64,000 nt of DNA from Rhizobium sp. NXC24 (GTDB lineage: Bacteria > Pseudomonadota > Alphaproteobacteria > Rhizobiales > Rhizobiaceae). The translations under genes were made by a program, and so were the position numbers. Positions 34,119 through 41,714 of the stretch are shown piece by piece. How positions within the stretch are numbered: position 1 is the first letter of the stretch; each line of letters opens with the position of its first letter. Under the pieces are notes generated by a model. It was not told the DNA's origin, did not search any database, and saw only the letters and a program-made list of their open reading frames with translations. The stretch covers positions 2,332,501 through 2,396,500 of the forward strand of contig NZ_CP024311.1 of assembly GCF_002944315.1 (NCBI RefSeq). The letters are read 5' to 3'.

Positions 34119-34633
34119 GCGCTCATCCTCTTCCCCAATTTGATCCACCCCTCATCCGTCCGTGCCATCTGCTTTTCACGATGCAGATACAGCAGCCGCG
34201 TCCACACCCAGACGCAGTCGTGGTCACGATGATAGACGGTCCCACCCAACCTCCACACCGCTGGCAGCGATCCGCTCTGGAACAAGATCAGCGACCAGGG
34301 CTGCAACATCGGCGCCGACCACTGCTCTTCGTCCGTCGGCTCCGTGTCACGACACATGCGGTATTCCGGCGGCGGCAGCAGCGCGCCGCCCGGAGACGTG
34401 AGTTCGAGCAATCGACGGCCGACATGGAACAGAGTGCCCGTGTGCTTGACCAGCCACCAGCCCACACGGCGACAGGTTTCGTCGTCCGGTTCCCAGTTGG
34501 TGGACAGCGCGCGCTCGGTGTCCTCGTCGCGAAGGATCGCCTCGCAAATCAAGGATTCGCGATCCATTCCTTCGACGCTGACGCGCGGACGAATGCCGAG
34601 AGGCCGGCGACGGCGAAGTGACTGTGCTGTCAT
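34115..34633 (-). CDS. Hypothetical protein in CxxC operon
   Basis: The 172-residue product lacks the CxxC unit. It is basic, with RRRRPLGIRPRVSVEG at the N terminus and a Trp-rich C-terminal half. No family recognised. ATG 34633 overlaps the previous stop as ATGA, and its own stop overlaps the next ATG, so it is translationally coupled on both sides, good evidence that it is a real gene. Confidence 0.7.
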   Translation of the reverse strand: MTAQSLRRRRPLGIRPRVSVEGMDRESLICEAILRDEDTERALSTNWEPDDETCRRVGWWLVKHTGTLFHVGRRLLELTSPGGALLPPPEYRMCRDTEPTDEEQWSAPMLQPWSLILFQSGSLPAVWRLGGTVYHRDHDCVWVWTRLLYLHREKQMARTDEGWIKLGKRMSA

Positions 34634-35112
34634 CGCGACCATTCAGGCGCCTCCGTTTCGATGAGTGCGTCGCTGTCGGGATCGTAGACCCACCACACGC
34701 CGCGCTCATCGCGGTATGTGGTGGGCTCCGCCTCGCACGGCTCCGCGCGATAGCCGTCGCGAACGGCATGGTCTTCGCAGACTGTCGTCAGATAACCGCG
34801 ACGGTTGCTCCAAACGCCGGGTCGGCCGCAGTACTCGCACGTGTAATAGCTGCGAGCTTCGGCGAGGCGATGAGCATCCGTGACCGCACGCACCGACGAG
34901 AGCGTCTCGCCGTAGCTGCTGTCATAGATGCGCAGCGTGCCGAGTTTCTCTTTGATCTGCCGGATTTCGTAAGTCGCCGTTGGCGGCATCTCGCGGTCGA
35001 TCACCGCGAAATAGCGATCGAGGATTCCGATCCATCCTTCATGACACTCAAACATAAATCCCGGCCGCAGGAGACGCGGGTATTTCGCGCGCAGCTCGTC
35101 AAACGTCGTCAT
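34630..35112 (-). CDS. CxxC-motif protein of the KEKLGTLRI type
   Basis: The 160-residue product has the full unit: FECHEGWIGILDRYFAVID near residue 21, RQIKEKLGTLRIYDSS near 51, AEARSYYTCEYCGRPG near 83 and YLTTVCEDHA near 105, so four Cys/His ligands for a zinc ribbon are likely. Proteins of this kind, with GW...KEKFGxLR...CExCG...CxxH, are frequent in phages and islands but have no function that I know. It ends at 34630 overlapping the next ATG. Confidence 0.8.
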   Translation of the reverse strand: MTTFDELRAKYPRLLRPGFMFECHEGWIGILDRYFAVIDREMPPTATYEIRQIKEKLGTLRIYDSSYGETLSSVRAVTDAHRLAEARSYYTCEYCGRPGVWSNRRGYLTTVCEDHAVRDGYRAEPCEAEPTTYRDERGVWWVYDPDSDALIETEAPEWSR

Positions 35113-35606
35113 CGGCTCCAGCCCTCCGGAGGCTCACTCGGCACCATCTTGTCGGCGTCGCGGTCGTAGCGGTACCACTGTCCATCGCGTGTCTGCATCA
35201 TCCCTGTCATCCGTCCGACATCCCGTCGCGGCCACGACCTCTGGTCTTCGCTGGCGTGCTCGTCACAGAGGCAGCGCCACCAGGCAAAGCGGTCGGCAGG
35301 CGGCCGACGGACGAATCCTTCGGAGCCGCAGACTTCACACGTCAGGCTGCTCTTGAATTCGGCCTTCGCCTTCGCGAGGCGCGAGGGCAGGACCTCGGTG
35401 TCGCACCAGATCCTCAGAGAGCCGAATTTTTCCTTCAGTTCGTGGACGACGAGCTGCGGATCGTGCGGCAGCGCCTCTCGGACGAAATCGCGGACGAGCG
35501 GCAACCACCCGATTCCGACGTCGACATACCGGGCGGAGTCGAAAACACCCGGGAAGTCGGCGACGAGGTCGTCGCTCTTGATCCGGGGGAAATCATCCAT
35601 CGGCAT
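35109..35606 (-). CDS. CxxC-motif protein of the KEKFGSLRI type
   Basis: The product (165 residues from ATG 35606; ATG 35600 is an alternative) carries VDVGIGWLPLVRDFVREAL, HELKEKFGSLRIWCDTE, FKSSLTCEVCGSEGF and WWRCLCDEHA, the clearest copy of the array unit in this operon. C-terminal end: RDADKMVPSEPPEGWSR, similar to the EAPEWSR end of its neighbour at 34630, a further sign that these are duplicates. It overlaps the upstream stop by several bases. Confidence 0.8.
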   Translation of the reverse strand: MPMDDFPRIKSDDLVADFPGVFDSARYVDVGIGWLPLVRDFVREALPHDPQLVVHELKEKFGSLRIWCDTEVLPSRLAKAKAEFKSSLTCEVCGSEGFVRRPPADRFAWWRCLCDEHASEDQRSWPRRDVGRMTGMMQTRDGQWYRYDRDADKMVPSEPPEGWSR

Positions 35607-35976
35607 TGCAGGTCTCCTTCTCGCATTCATCGCACATCACCACGCGCCGTTCGCCGCAGTCTCGGCCATTCCCGGATCCGCAGCACTCGCAGGTATGTAA
35701 GCTCTCGGTGATGTAGCGCTGGAGCCAACGATCCAGAGCAACATGGCGACTCCAGTCGCGGCCGTCGGCCGGCAGCGAAGTGTCGATATGCAGCCAGCCG
35801 CAGCCGCAGAGGCCGACGATGCGCGCGTCCGGATACTCGATTGCGATGTCGGTCAGGAGACGGTCGACGAGCGGTACCCAGCCGCGACGGAGAAAGACCT
35901 CGGACTGCGGAGGGATGCGGTCGCCATGTTTCGCCACGAGAGCGGCGTAGAGATCAGGACGAATGGGATCGGTCAT
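35593..35976 (-). CDS. CxxC-motif protein, short member of the array
   Basis: The 127-residue product starts MTDPIRPDLYAALVAKHGD after AGAGGAACTCGCTG. It has FLRRGWVPLVDRLLTDI near residue 28, a shortened beta part (GLCGCGWLHIDTSL) and ESLHTCECCGSGNG with VVMCDECE near the end. Its first 20 residues resemble those of the genes at 35954 and 36276 (DLYAALVAKHGD, YEFLVASHGD, YDFMVARYGD), marking a sub-group. Confidence 0.75.
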   Translation of the reverse strand: MTDPIRPDLYAALVAKHGDRIPPQSEVFLRRGWVPLVDRLLTDIAIEYPDARIVGLCGCGWLHIDTSLPADGRDWSRHVALDRWLQRYITESLHTCECCGSGNGRDCGERRVVMCDECEKETCNADG

Positions 35977-36283
35977 CAGCGAGTTCCTCTTCGAAGATTT
36001 CAAGAAAGCGCTGCTCGAAACGCCAGAACGAGATTTCGTGACACAGTGCGGTAGGCGATCTCGGATCGACGGCATCCGTGAATTCGATGTCGATCTTCGT
36101 CCGCCCTGCTGCCGTCGCGAAGATACCGACCACGCGCACCTCCTTGTCGAGCCCCATCTCCCGCATCACTCGGAGCAAGCTGTCGAGCGCGGGGAGCTGG
36201 CAGTCGTGCAAGCGAATCAGATGACGTTCCGGAACGGCATCGCCGTGCGATGCAACGAGGAATTCGTATTCAGCGTCAGTCAT
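35954..36283 (-). CDS. Array-related protein lacking the CxxC motif
   Basis: The 109-residue product starts MTDAEYEFLVASHGDAVPERHLIRLHD at an ATG with GGAGGGACG just upstream. It shares the start and the first helix of its neighbours, then reads RVVGIFATAAGRTKIDIEF, and ends acidic without Cys ligands. It is either a degraded or a trimmed member of the array. A longer open frame upstream of this start is not coding. Confidence 0.65.
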   Translation of the reverse strand: MTDAEYEFLVASHGDAVPERHLIRLHDCQLPALDSLLRVMREMGLDKEVRVVGIFATAAGRTKIDIEFTDAVDPRSPTALCHEISFWRFEQRFLEIFEEELADDRSHSS

Positions 36284-36686
36284 CGTCCCTCCAGGATTCG
36301 TAGCACTCGCGGCACAGCAAGCGGATCGGGTCGTCCCCTTTGTCGACAAGAACGCTGGCTTCGCGGCCGCAGTGCTCGCATGCTTCACACAGGCGCTCTT
36401 GGATCCGCTCGAGGATGCGGTTGCACATGTGCTTGTCTGCTCTCGTCGCGGCCGAGGAGAACCGAGCGTCGATGACGACGACTCCTGGAGCGAGCGTATT
36501 GATGCCGTGGACGCTGTACGCGTGGAAACGGTCGGCGATATCGAGGTCGTGAAACAGGTCTCCGACGATGGTGTGCAGTCCGCGGCGAAACTGCAGGTGC
36601 TCGAATGGCGGCACGGCATCGCCGTAGCGTGCGACCATGAAATCGTACCAAGCGCGATCGGGATGCAGCGGGAAGGGTTCAGACAT
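36276..36686 (-). CDS. CxxC-motif protein, member of the array
   Basis: The 136-residue product reads YDFMVARYGDAVPPFEHLQFRRG near residue 14, followed by GVVVIDARFSS and LCEACEHCGREASV with RLLCRECYES, giving four Cys for a zinc site. It overlaps the next gene by eight bases and the previous gene by eight, so it is within the operon. Function unknown. Confidence 0.75.
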   Translation of the reverse strand: MSEPFPLHPDRAWYDFMVARYGDAVPPFEHLQFRRGLHTIVGDLFHDLDIADRFHAYSVHGINTLAPGVVVIDARFSSAATRADKHMCNRILERIQERLCEACEHCGREASVLVDKGDDPIRLLCRECYESWRDDD

Positions 36687-37221
36687 CGAGCGTCTCCTTG
36701 ATTTCGCAGAACGTCATCGGTGCGAAGTGCGTATCCGGACAATCGATTCCGACGTCGCGGCTTCGCCCCATCGACGGCAGATTGCCGTGACTGTGACCGT
36801 AGAAGTGGTACGAGCCATGATGCGCTGCCGGCCACGTGCGGCAGCCGTAATGGTGCAGGTAGATCCTGGCGCCGTCGTCGTGCGTCTCCAGCGCAGCCGT
36901 CGGCGGGATATCCCACGGTAGATCTCGGATCGTCTTCATGATACGGCCCTTCTTATCCAAGTCATGGTTGCCCCAGACCAAAACCTTGCGGCCGCGGATC
37001 TCGTGGAAAAGATGGCGCACGTAGGCAGGATCAGACGAGATCGCGAAGTCCCCGATGATGTGGAGGATGTCGAGCGGCTCGACGCGCTCGTTGATGTTCG
37101 CGACGATGGCGCGATCCATGTTTTCAACGGTGTCGAAGGGGCGCGTGGCTGCGCAGTGGTGGAGAATGCCGTGATGGCCGAGATGAAGGTCAGCGGTATA
37201 TAGCTTGCGGCAGAAGGACAT
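36679..37221 (-). CDS. Calcineurin-like metallophosphoesterase
   Basis: The 180-residue protein has all metal motifs of the small phage-type phosphoesterases: TADLHLGH near residue 9, IIGDFAIS near 55, VWGNHDLD near 82, LHHYG near 122 and YGHSHGNLP near 139. It should hydrolyse a phosphate ester or cyclic nucleotide; substrate unknown. It is the first gene of the leftward array operon, and its stop overlaps the start of the CxxC gene downstream. The about 195 bases upstream should hold the operon promoter, with no clear motif. Confidence 0.9.
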   Translation of the reverse strand: MSFCRKLYTADLHLGHHGILHHCAATRPFDTVENMDRAIVANINERVEPLDILHIIGDFAISSDPAYVRHLFHEIRGRKVLVWGNHDLDKKGRIMKTIRDLPWDIPPTAALETHDDGARIYLHHYGCRTWPAAHHGSYHFYGHSHGNLPSMGRSRDVGIDCPDTHFAPMTFCEIKETLDV

Positions 37222-37416
37222 GAGAAGACTCCGGAAATAGACATAAGCGTGCGGCTCCGCTCGGGGCGGATCAGGCGGCTATGGCTATTCGGAGTCCTGC
37301 AATCACGATGTTGGTTCCTTCGTCGGAAGTCTCATAGCACGGACCCGGATGAGTTGTGAGCCCTAAGTTTTACCCGGATGGCGTCTAGGTAAATTTAGTG
37401 CGATCGGACTGAGGTT

Positions 37417-37968
37417 CTATCTCGACTTGCTGAGAATGCTCGAGACCGTGTCGTCGGGATGAAGGCCTCGTCGCAGGCCCGCGGCCATCGCCACGATGAA
37501 GTCACGGCGCTGAGCATGGGGGATCCTGCGCCACAACCCGATGTCGAGAGACGGGGGCTTCTTGGTCGGTGTAGGACGGGAGCCTTCAACCGTGTCGTCC
37601 TGGAAAGGATTCATCGGCAAGTCCTTCAACCCGTCGGAGAACAGACCGACATCGCACAGATTGAACTGACCGGGCGTGAGGATGGAGCGCGCAAGCGCCA
37701 TCATCTCGGGCTTGGCAAGGGCCGCTGCCAGCGCGGTGATCATGACCGTCGGATCGATCTTCACCATGACGCCCGCATCGAGCGGTGCATTGCCGTTCTT
37801 CCTAGAGCGCACGAACGCCACTCCGCCGTCCAGACCTGGAACGAGTGACAGCCATGTGCCGCACGTCTCGGCGAGGCAGCGGTTCTCGAGGACTCGCATC
37901 GTGTCGTCCTCCGCAGCGGTCATCTCGAGGTATGTGATGAAATCCCTGTAGCGCACGTACTCGGTCAT
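37417..37968 (-). CDS. Hypothetical protein
   Basis: The 183-residue product begins MTEYVRYRDFITYLEMTAAEDD and has a hydrophobic helical middle and a SLDIGLWRRIPHAQRRDFIVAMAAGL segment near the C terminus. No domain known to me. It lies four bases downstream of the small gene at 37973 and is likely co-transcribed with the polymerase-like gene. Confidence 0.6.
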   Translation of the reverse strand: MTEYVRYRDFITYLEMTAAEDDTMRVLENRCLAETCGTWLSLVPGLDGGVAFVRSRKNGNAPLDAGVMVKIDPTVMITALAAALAKPEMMALARSILTPGQFNLCDVGLFSDGLKDLPMNPFQDDTVEGSRPTPTKKPPSLDIGLWRRIPHAQRRDFIVAMAAGLRRGLHPDDTVSSILSKSR

Positions 37969-37972
37969 GGTC

Positions 37973-38167
37973 TCACTCCCGTCCTTTCTTCAGCTTGCCG
38001 TTCTGTCTTGCGTCCCGTCTCCGTTCCTCTTCCCGGATCAGATCAAGAACCGTTGTCTTCCTCGGCTGCCACATTGCCTTCGACCTAGCCTTCGTTTCCG
38101 TGCCCCGCCTGCAATCGTCGGAAACGGGGTCTATGGTGCGTTCAGGAACATTTGCCGTATCCGACAC
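37973..38167 (-). CDS. Small basic hypothetical protein (putative)
   Basis: The 64-residue product is basic and starts at GTG 38167, overlapping the end of the polymerase-like gene by 26 bases. It ends in DLIREEERRRDARQNGKLKKGRE. Overlap and distance of four bases to the next gene suggest coupling, but without homology the call is tentative. Confidence 0.4.
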   Translation of the reverse strand: MSDTANVPERTIDPVSDDCRRGTETKARSKAMWQPRKTTVLDLIREEERRRDARQNGKLKKGRE

Positions 38168-39800
38168 TCGTGTAAGAGTTTCGGATGCACTTCACGGGCT
38201 TCTCTGGACGTTTCTGCTGTTCGACCACCGAGGGAGCGATGAAGATGGGCTGTGCCGTATCCGTGACTGCCGTCTCAACTGTCTTCGTCTTGATCCTGCT
38301 GAACCGTCTCATCGATCCTCCGGTGTTGGTCCTGCTATTCGTCTTCCCGTCGGTTTTCCTCGTGCCTGCGGTCTTACGATTCCGATTCTGATTCTCTCTA
38401 CGATTCCGGTTGGATTCTGATTCTGAATCTGAGGCAGGGGCACCACACACCAACGGGCCACACCCTCGTCGGGAAGCTCCCGTATTTAAGATGGCACGAC
38501 CGGAAGTCTTTGAAACGAAAGAGCTATTCCGGATGTTTGCCGTGCATTTCGTGAACACGTCGGCCATGACACGGACAAGCTCGTCGGCAGCCGAAGCACG
38601 GACAATGAACGAGTCGTGGATCGGCATGATAGTCTCACCGCGCTTGACGGTCATCTCGTTCAGAACCTGCTGGCACATGTCCGCATCCATGCGCTGTAGC
38701 TTCAGGCCAACGTCGCTGAAGAAGTAGTGGCTGATGTCGGCATGCTTGATCCTCACAGCCTCGATGAGTTCCTTGGCTTCTTCGTAGGTCTGGGATGCCA
38801 CGTGTTTCCTGACCGCTCCGACGGCTTTCTTGTAGTCCCGGGCGTTGAGCATGATGTTGAGCGCGCGCTTGCATGCCAGACGCTGGTCACGGAAGCCGGC
38901 GATGTCATACGCGTCGTAGCCGGACTCGAGATCGAGGGGCTTGCCCTCCGCGATGTAGAGAATGCTCGGGTGGTTGTTCTTGTAGTCGTGCTCGACGACG
39001 TTCTCGCCGTCGAGCACGAAGTGCTTGCGTTCGCTCTTGGGAATGTTCTGCCAAGCGCCTCCATAGAAGCGGCCGCCAAGGCTCCACACGTCGCTGAAGA
39101 CGCGGTATAGGAACATGTCCTCGAGGTCGACGGCAGAGGTCTTCAGTCGGCCGTCCTGCTCGTCGATGCTCTCGAAGTAGACGACCGATCCGTCACGACG
39201 AACGCCGCCAGTAAACTTGATGTCGGCTGCCTGCAGATGACCGTTGATCTTCGAGACGAACTTCCGCATCCGGTCGACGGCTTCGGTCTCCTTGTACGGA
39301 ATCAGGACGCGCTCCTTGCGGTCGCGCAGCCGGATGAGTTCTCCGACGGACCTCTTGGTCTTCGGCAGTGCGATGCCCTGGAATTTCTCGGGGTTCGGGA
39401 TGAAGCGCGACTGCTGGCCCTGGGCGACGGACATCTGCTTCTTGCGGTCATGGATCGAGAACCAGCCGTTGTCGGCCAGAGAGTCGATCGATCCGATGAC
39501 GGGGCCATATCCCCAGTCCTCGCCGTAGTAGACCTGCTGCCCCGGGTAGACCGAATGGTCGCGGCTGTAGGAGATGAACTGATCAGCCGGACGCATGCGG
39601 ACGTGATGCGCCATCCCGGCCACGATGCCCGCCATGACTTTCTCCTGGCGTCTGGTCGCGCACTTGGGCATCGGCAGGACATCCGCCAGCTCGGCATAGC
39701 TTGCCTCCGCGAAGAACGGCAGCGCACGGTCTCGAGGGAAATCTTCGGGGGTGTATTCGGTTGAGTGCATTCTTTCTGTCCCGGGTAGTCTGTAAGTCAT
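38142..39800 (-). CDS. Divergent family-A-like polymerase palm protein
   Basis: The 552-residue protein shows three motifs in the order of family A polymerases: a motif-A-like VVEHDYKNNHPSILY with Asp272 after GGRFYGGAWQ (242-251), a motif-B-like RLACKRALNIMLNARDY (307-323) and a motif-C-like PIHDSFIV with Asp396. No exonuclease is recognised in the first 230 residues. Similar unnamed proteins occur in plasmids and islands. The last ~100 residues are a low-complexity Ser/Asn/Arg tail. Start at ATG 39800 or 39770 (MHSTEYTPED) is undecided; neither has a strong ribosome site. It is followed by two small genes and is preceded by a palindromic element. Confidence 0.65.
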   Translation of the reverse strand: MTYRLPGTERMHSTEYTPEDFPRDRALPFFAEASYAELADVLPMPKCATRRQEKVMAGIVAGMAHHVRMRPADQFISYSRDHSVYPGQQVYYGEDWGYGPVIGSIDSLADNGWFSIHDRKKQMSVAQGQQSRFIPNPEKFQGIALPKTKRSVGELIRLRDRKERVLIPYKETEAVDRMRKFVSKINGHLQAADIKFTGGVRRDGSVVYFESIDEQDGRLKTSAVDLEDMFLYRVFSDVWSLGGRFYGGAWQNIPKSERKHFVLDGENVVEHDYKNNHPSILYIAEGKPLDLESGYDAYDIAGFRDQRLACKRALNIMLNARDYKKAVGAVRKHVASQTYEEAKELIEAVRIKHADISHYFFSDVGLKLQRMDADMCQQVLNEMTVKRGETIMPIHDSFIVRASAADELVRVMADVFTKCTANIRNSSFVSKTSGRAILNTGASRRGCGPLVCGAPASDSESESNRNRRENQNRNRKTAGTRKTDGKTNSRTNTGGSMRRFSRIKTKTVETAVTDTAQPIFIAPSVVEQQKRPEKPVKCIRNSYTSVGYGKCS

Positions 39801-39888
39801 CGATCGGGGTCTCTTGATGGACCCTCGACTCGATGGTTTGAGACGGCCGGGCGCATCGCAAGCAGCAGCCGGCGGGCGAGACGAGCAA

Positions 39889-39930
39889 GAAAGTTGACGC
39901 CGGGATCACCCTATGTTCAGCGTCAACAAA
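39889..39930. repeat. 42-bp palindromic element, copy 2 (in front of polymerase-like gene)
   Basis: GAAAGTTGACG at 39889-39899 and GCGTCAACAAA at 39920-39930 bracket an 20-base centre. The block is the inverted counterpart of 30581-30622, with both outer arms identical and the same length. The AT-rich stretch TTTTATTTTCAAGG follows. Confidence 0.8.
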
Positions 39931-39984
39931 CTTTTATTTTCAAGGTTTTGTGAGATGCGCCGCCGACAGCGATCCTGTGCTTGT

Positions 39985-40025
39985 TCCTCACGTAGTGAGG
40001 ATGTGTAAGCTTCACGTAGTGAGGA
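39985..40025 (+). promoter_or_regulatory. Tandem operator sites TTCACGTAGTGAGGA
   Basis: Site 1 (39985-40001) is the perfect inverted repeat TCCTCAC-GTA-GTGAGGA. Site 2 (40011-40025) repeats TTCACGTAGTGAGGA 25 bases later and abuts the ribosome site of the 40038 gene. A third partial copy, TCCTGGTAGTGAGGA, lies at 40406-40420 just before the ribosome site of the next gene. A dimeric repressor is the natural reading. Confidence 0.65.
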
Positions 40026-40037
40026 CAGGAGGAGACG

Positions 40038-40436
40038 ATGCCGAGACCGAAGACGCAAGCTGGCGAGGCGCATGCCGAGGAGCAGGCACGCTACCGTGGG
40101 AAGCTCAGGGCGCGCGGTGCTCCGGAGGCATCGCACGTGGACGTTGCCGTTGCTGCAGCGGTCGCCGTCTCATTCGATCGTTCCCGGGGGAAGCCCAACG
40201 GCGATGCCGCTTTCGATGCCCTTGTTGATCTCGCGAAGACAATCCTCGTGGATCGAGGCTTTGATCCTGTCGAAGCCGGCAAGAAGACCCGTGGTCGTCT
40301 TCAGTTCCGTTCGGATCTGGATTCGCTGAAAGACATCGCTACGCGGCCGGCACCGGGTCGTTCCTCCCCCCATTACTTCCACTTTAAAAAACGGGATTCT
40401 CGAGTTCCTGGTAGTGAGGACGGAGGTGCGACATGA
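40038..40436 (+). CDS. Small basic hypothetical protein under tandem operators
   Basis: The 132-residue product starts at ATG 40038 behind AGGAGG and is Ala/Arg rich with RGKLRARGAPEASHVDVAVAAAVAVSFD near residue 20 and VDRGFDPVEAGKKTRGRLQFR near 72. No known domain; the N-terminal third could be DNA-binding. Its stop overlaps the start of the next gene as ATGA. It is divergent from the polymerase-like gene over 237 bases. Confidence 0.65.
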   Translation: MPRPKTQAGEAHAEEQARYRGKLRARGAPEASHVDVAVAAAVAVSFDRSRGKPNGDAAFDALVDLAKTILVDRGFDPVEAGKKTRGRLQFRSDLDSLKDIATRPAPGRSSPHYFHFKKRDSRVPGSEDGGAT

Positions 40437-40717
40437 GGCGTTTCCTCCCCCCGCCGAAACCTGCTGCCGACCCTCGTGGGCCGAGAGTAAAAGAGGCCTT
40501 GATCGTGTTGGCCACGGTCGCCGCCGAGGACGCGGACTATGCGAAGGCACAGAATGGCGTCGGTTTCTCTCGCTCTGATTCTGCGAAAGGGCATGCCTTG
40601 GCGCAGCTCAGTGTACGTTCCGTTCTGCAGGACGAAAGCACCTGCGCTGAAGTCCTGAAGATGGCCGCCAGATATAGGCGCCAGGCTTCACGCGTCGCGC
40701 AGGGCGACTTGCTATAA
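40433..40717 (+). CDS. Small hypothetical protein, coupled to 40038 gene
   Basis: The 94-residue product, MRRFLPPPKPAADPRGPRVK at the start, is helical afterwards. ATG 40433 overlaps the previous stop and has CGGAGG six bases upstream, itself next to a third copy of the operator. Unknown function; the overlap supports a real two-gene operon. Confidence 0.6.
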   Translation: MRRFLPPPKPAADPRGPRVKEALIVLATVAAEDADYAKAQNGVGFSRSDSAKGHALAQLSVRSVLQDESTCAEVLKMAARYRRQASRVAQGDLL

Positions 40718-40819
40718 GTCGAAACAAATCGCGGACATCCGATTCAATACTCGCAACGCGCTGGCGATTGAATCTTTTCAGGCATTCCGGCGGAACATCG
40801 ACTTCTTGAGGAGACCGAC

Positions 40820-41035
40820 ATGGTCAAACAATCCGCTGAAATCCACACACTTGCGCCACGCCTCGCGTACCTGGAAGCGCTGGGGAAATGGCCGGTGGAG
40901 AACCGTGTCTCCGGAGGCGGCGTCGATCATAGACTGTGGCGTGCTGCCCTGGAAACCGTCGTATACATGACGGCACGTGGACGGAAAGAGCTTATGAAAT
41001 TGCAAACCTGTATGCAGATTGCTGGATGCAATTGA
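40820..41035 (+). CDS. Small hypothetical protein
   Basis: The 71-residue product starts after GAGGAGACCGAC and reads MVKQSAEIHTLAPRLAYLEAL, helical, then VDHRLWRAALETVVYMTARG. No domain recognised. It is separated from its neighbours by ~100 and ~80 bases and may be an independent transcript. Confidence 0.5.
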   Translation: MVKQSAEIHTLAPRLAYLEALGKWPVENRVSGGGVDHRLWRAALETVVYMTARGRKELMKLQTCMQIAGCN

Positions 41036-41114
41036 GGGTAGTTTCCCCCTCTGACACTATCGTTGTTCTTAATCGAAGAATGGCAGCGTCGTCCCCGAAG
41101 CACGGGGTTAAAAA

Positions 41115-41708
41115 ATGTCCATCCAGAGCAATCCAAACATCATCAAGATCACCGGCACGATCCAGGAGTACAATGGAAGAACCTTCATGGGCCGCAATGG
41201 GGCGGACAACATCGATGACATCTGGCATTACGCCTATCTGATCATCGAGGACGAGAAGGGCGAACTGCTCAAGTTCGAGCGCGTCACGACCAACGAAAAG
41301 ATCGAACCCGAAATTGAGGTCGGTAATTCCTGCACGCTCTATTTCCGACGAATCCGATCATGGAAAAAGTCCGTCTTTCACCTCATCGCGAGCGAAAGCG
41401 ATACTCGCGGACTCAACTGCTTCACGCTGTATCAGACAGTGAACAGGATCGCTCACGTTCTGATGATGATGAAGGCGGTTCCTGGTGCCTATATCCTAGG
41501 CCTATTCATGTTCGTTCTGCCAGCCAGTGCTACAATCGGCATTGGGAACGTATTCTGGCTCGCTCTGATTCCGCCCATAGCCTTTCTTGTTCTGAACCAT
41601 CTGGATGGGCCGGGCCGTGTCCGAAAGGATTCCATCGCCCTTCACAAAGAACTGGAGCGATCGAGGGTTGGAGCAAAATTCGGCGGCCGCCAACTCAAGA
41701 CAGTGTGA
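41115..41708 (+). CDS. Membrane protein of unknown function with N-terminal beta domain
   Basis: The 197-residue product has a soluble N terminus with alternating beta-type composition (IIKITGTIQEYNGRTFMG, DIWHYAYLIIEDEKGELLKFE) and two membrane segments around residues 120-165 (GAYILGLFMFVLPAS, FWLALIPPIAFLVL), with a basic C-terminal end. It resembles small envelope proteins found in islands. Six bases separate it from the next gene, so the two form an operon. Confidence 0.65.
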   Translation: MSIQSNPNIIKITGTIQEYNGRTFMGRNGADNIDDIWHYAYLIIEDEKGELLKFERVTTNEKIEPEIEVGNSCTLYFRRIRSWKKSVFHLIASESDTRGLNCFTLYQTVNRIAHVLMMMKAVPGAYILGLFMFVLPASATIGIGNVFWLALIPPIAFLVLNHLDGPGRVRKDSIALHKELERSRVGAKFGGRQLKTV

Positions 41709-41714
41709 CGTGCG

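Noticed and set aside
35954..36916. 320-codon minus-strand frame as one protein
   Set aside because: Only the last 109 codons are protein-like; the upstream two thirds overlap the CxxC and phosphoesterase genes in another frame.
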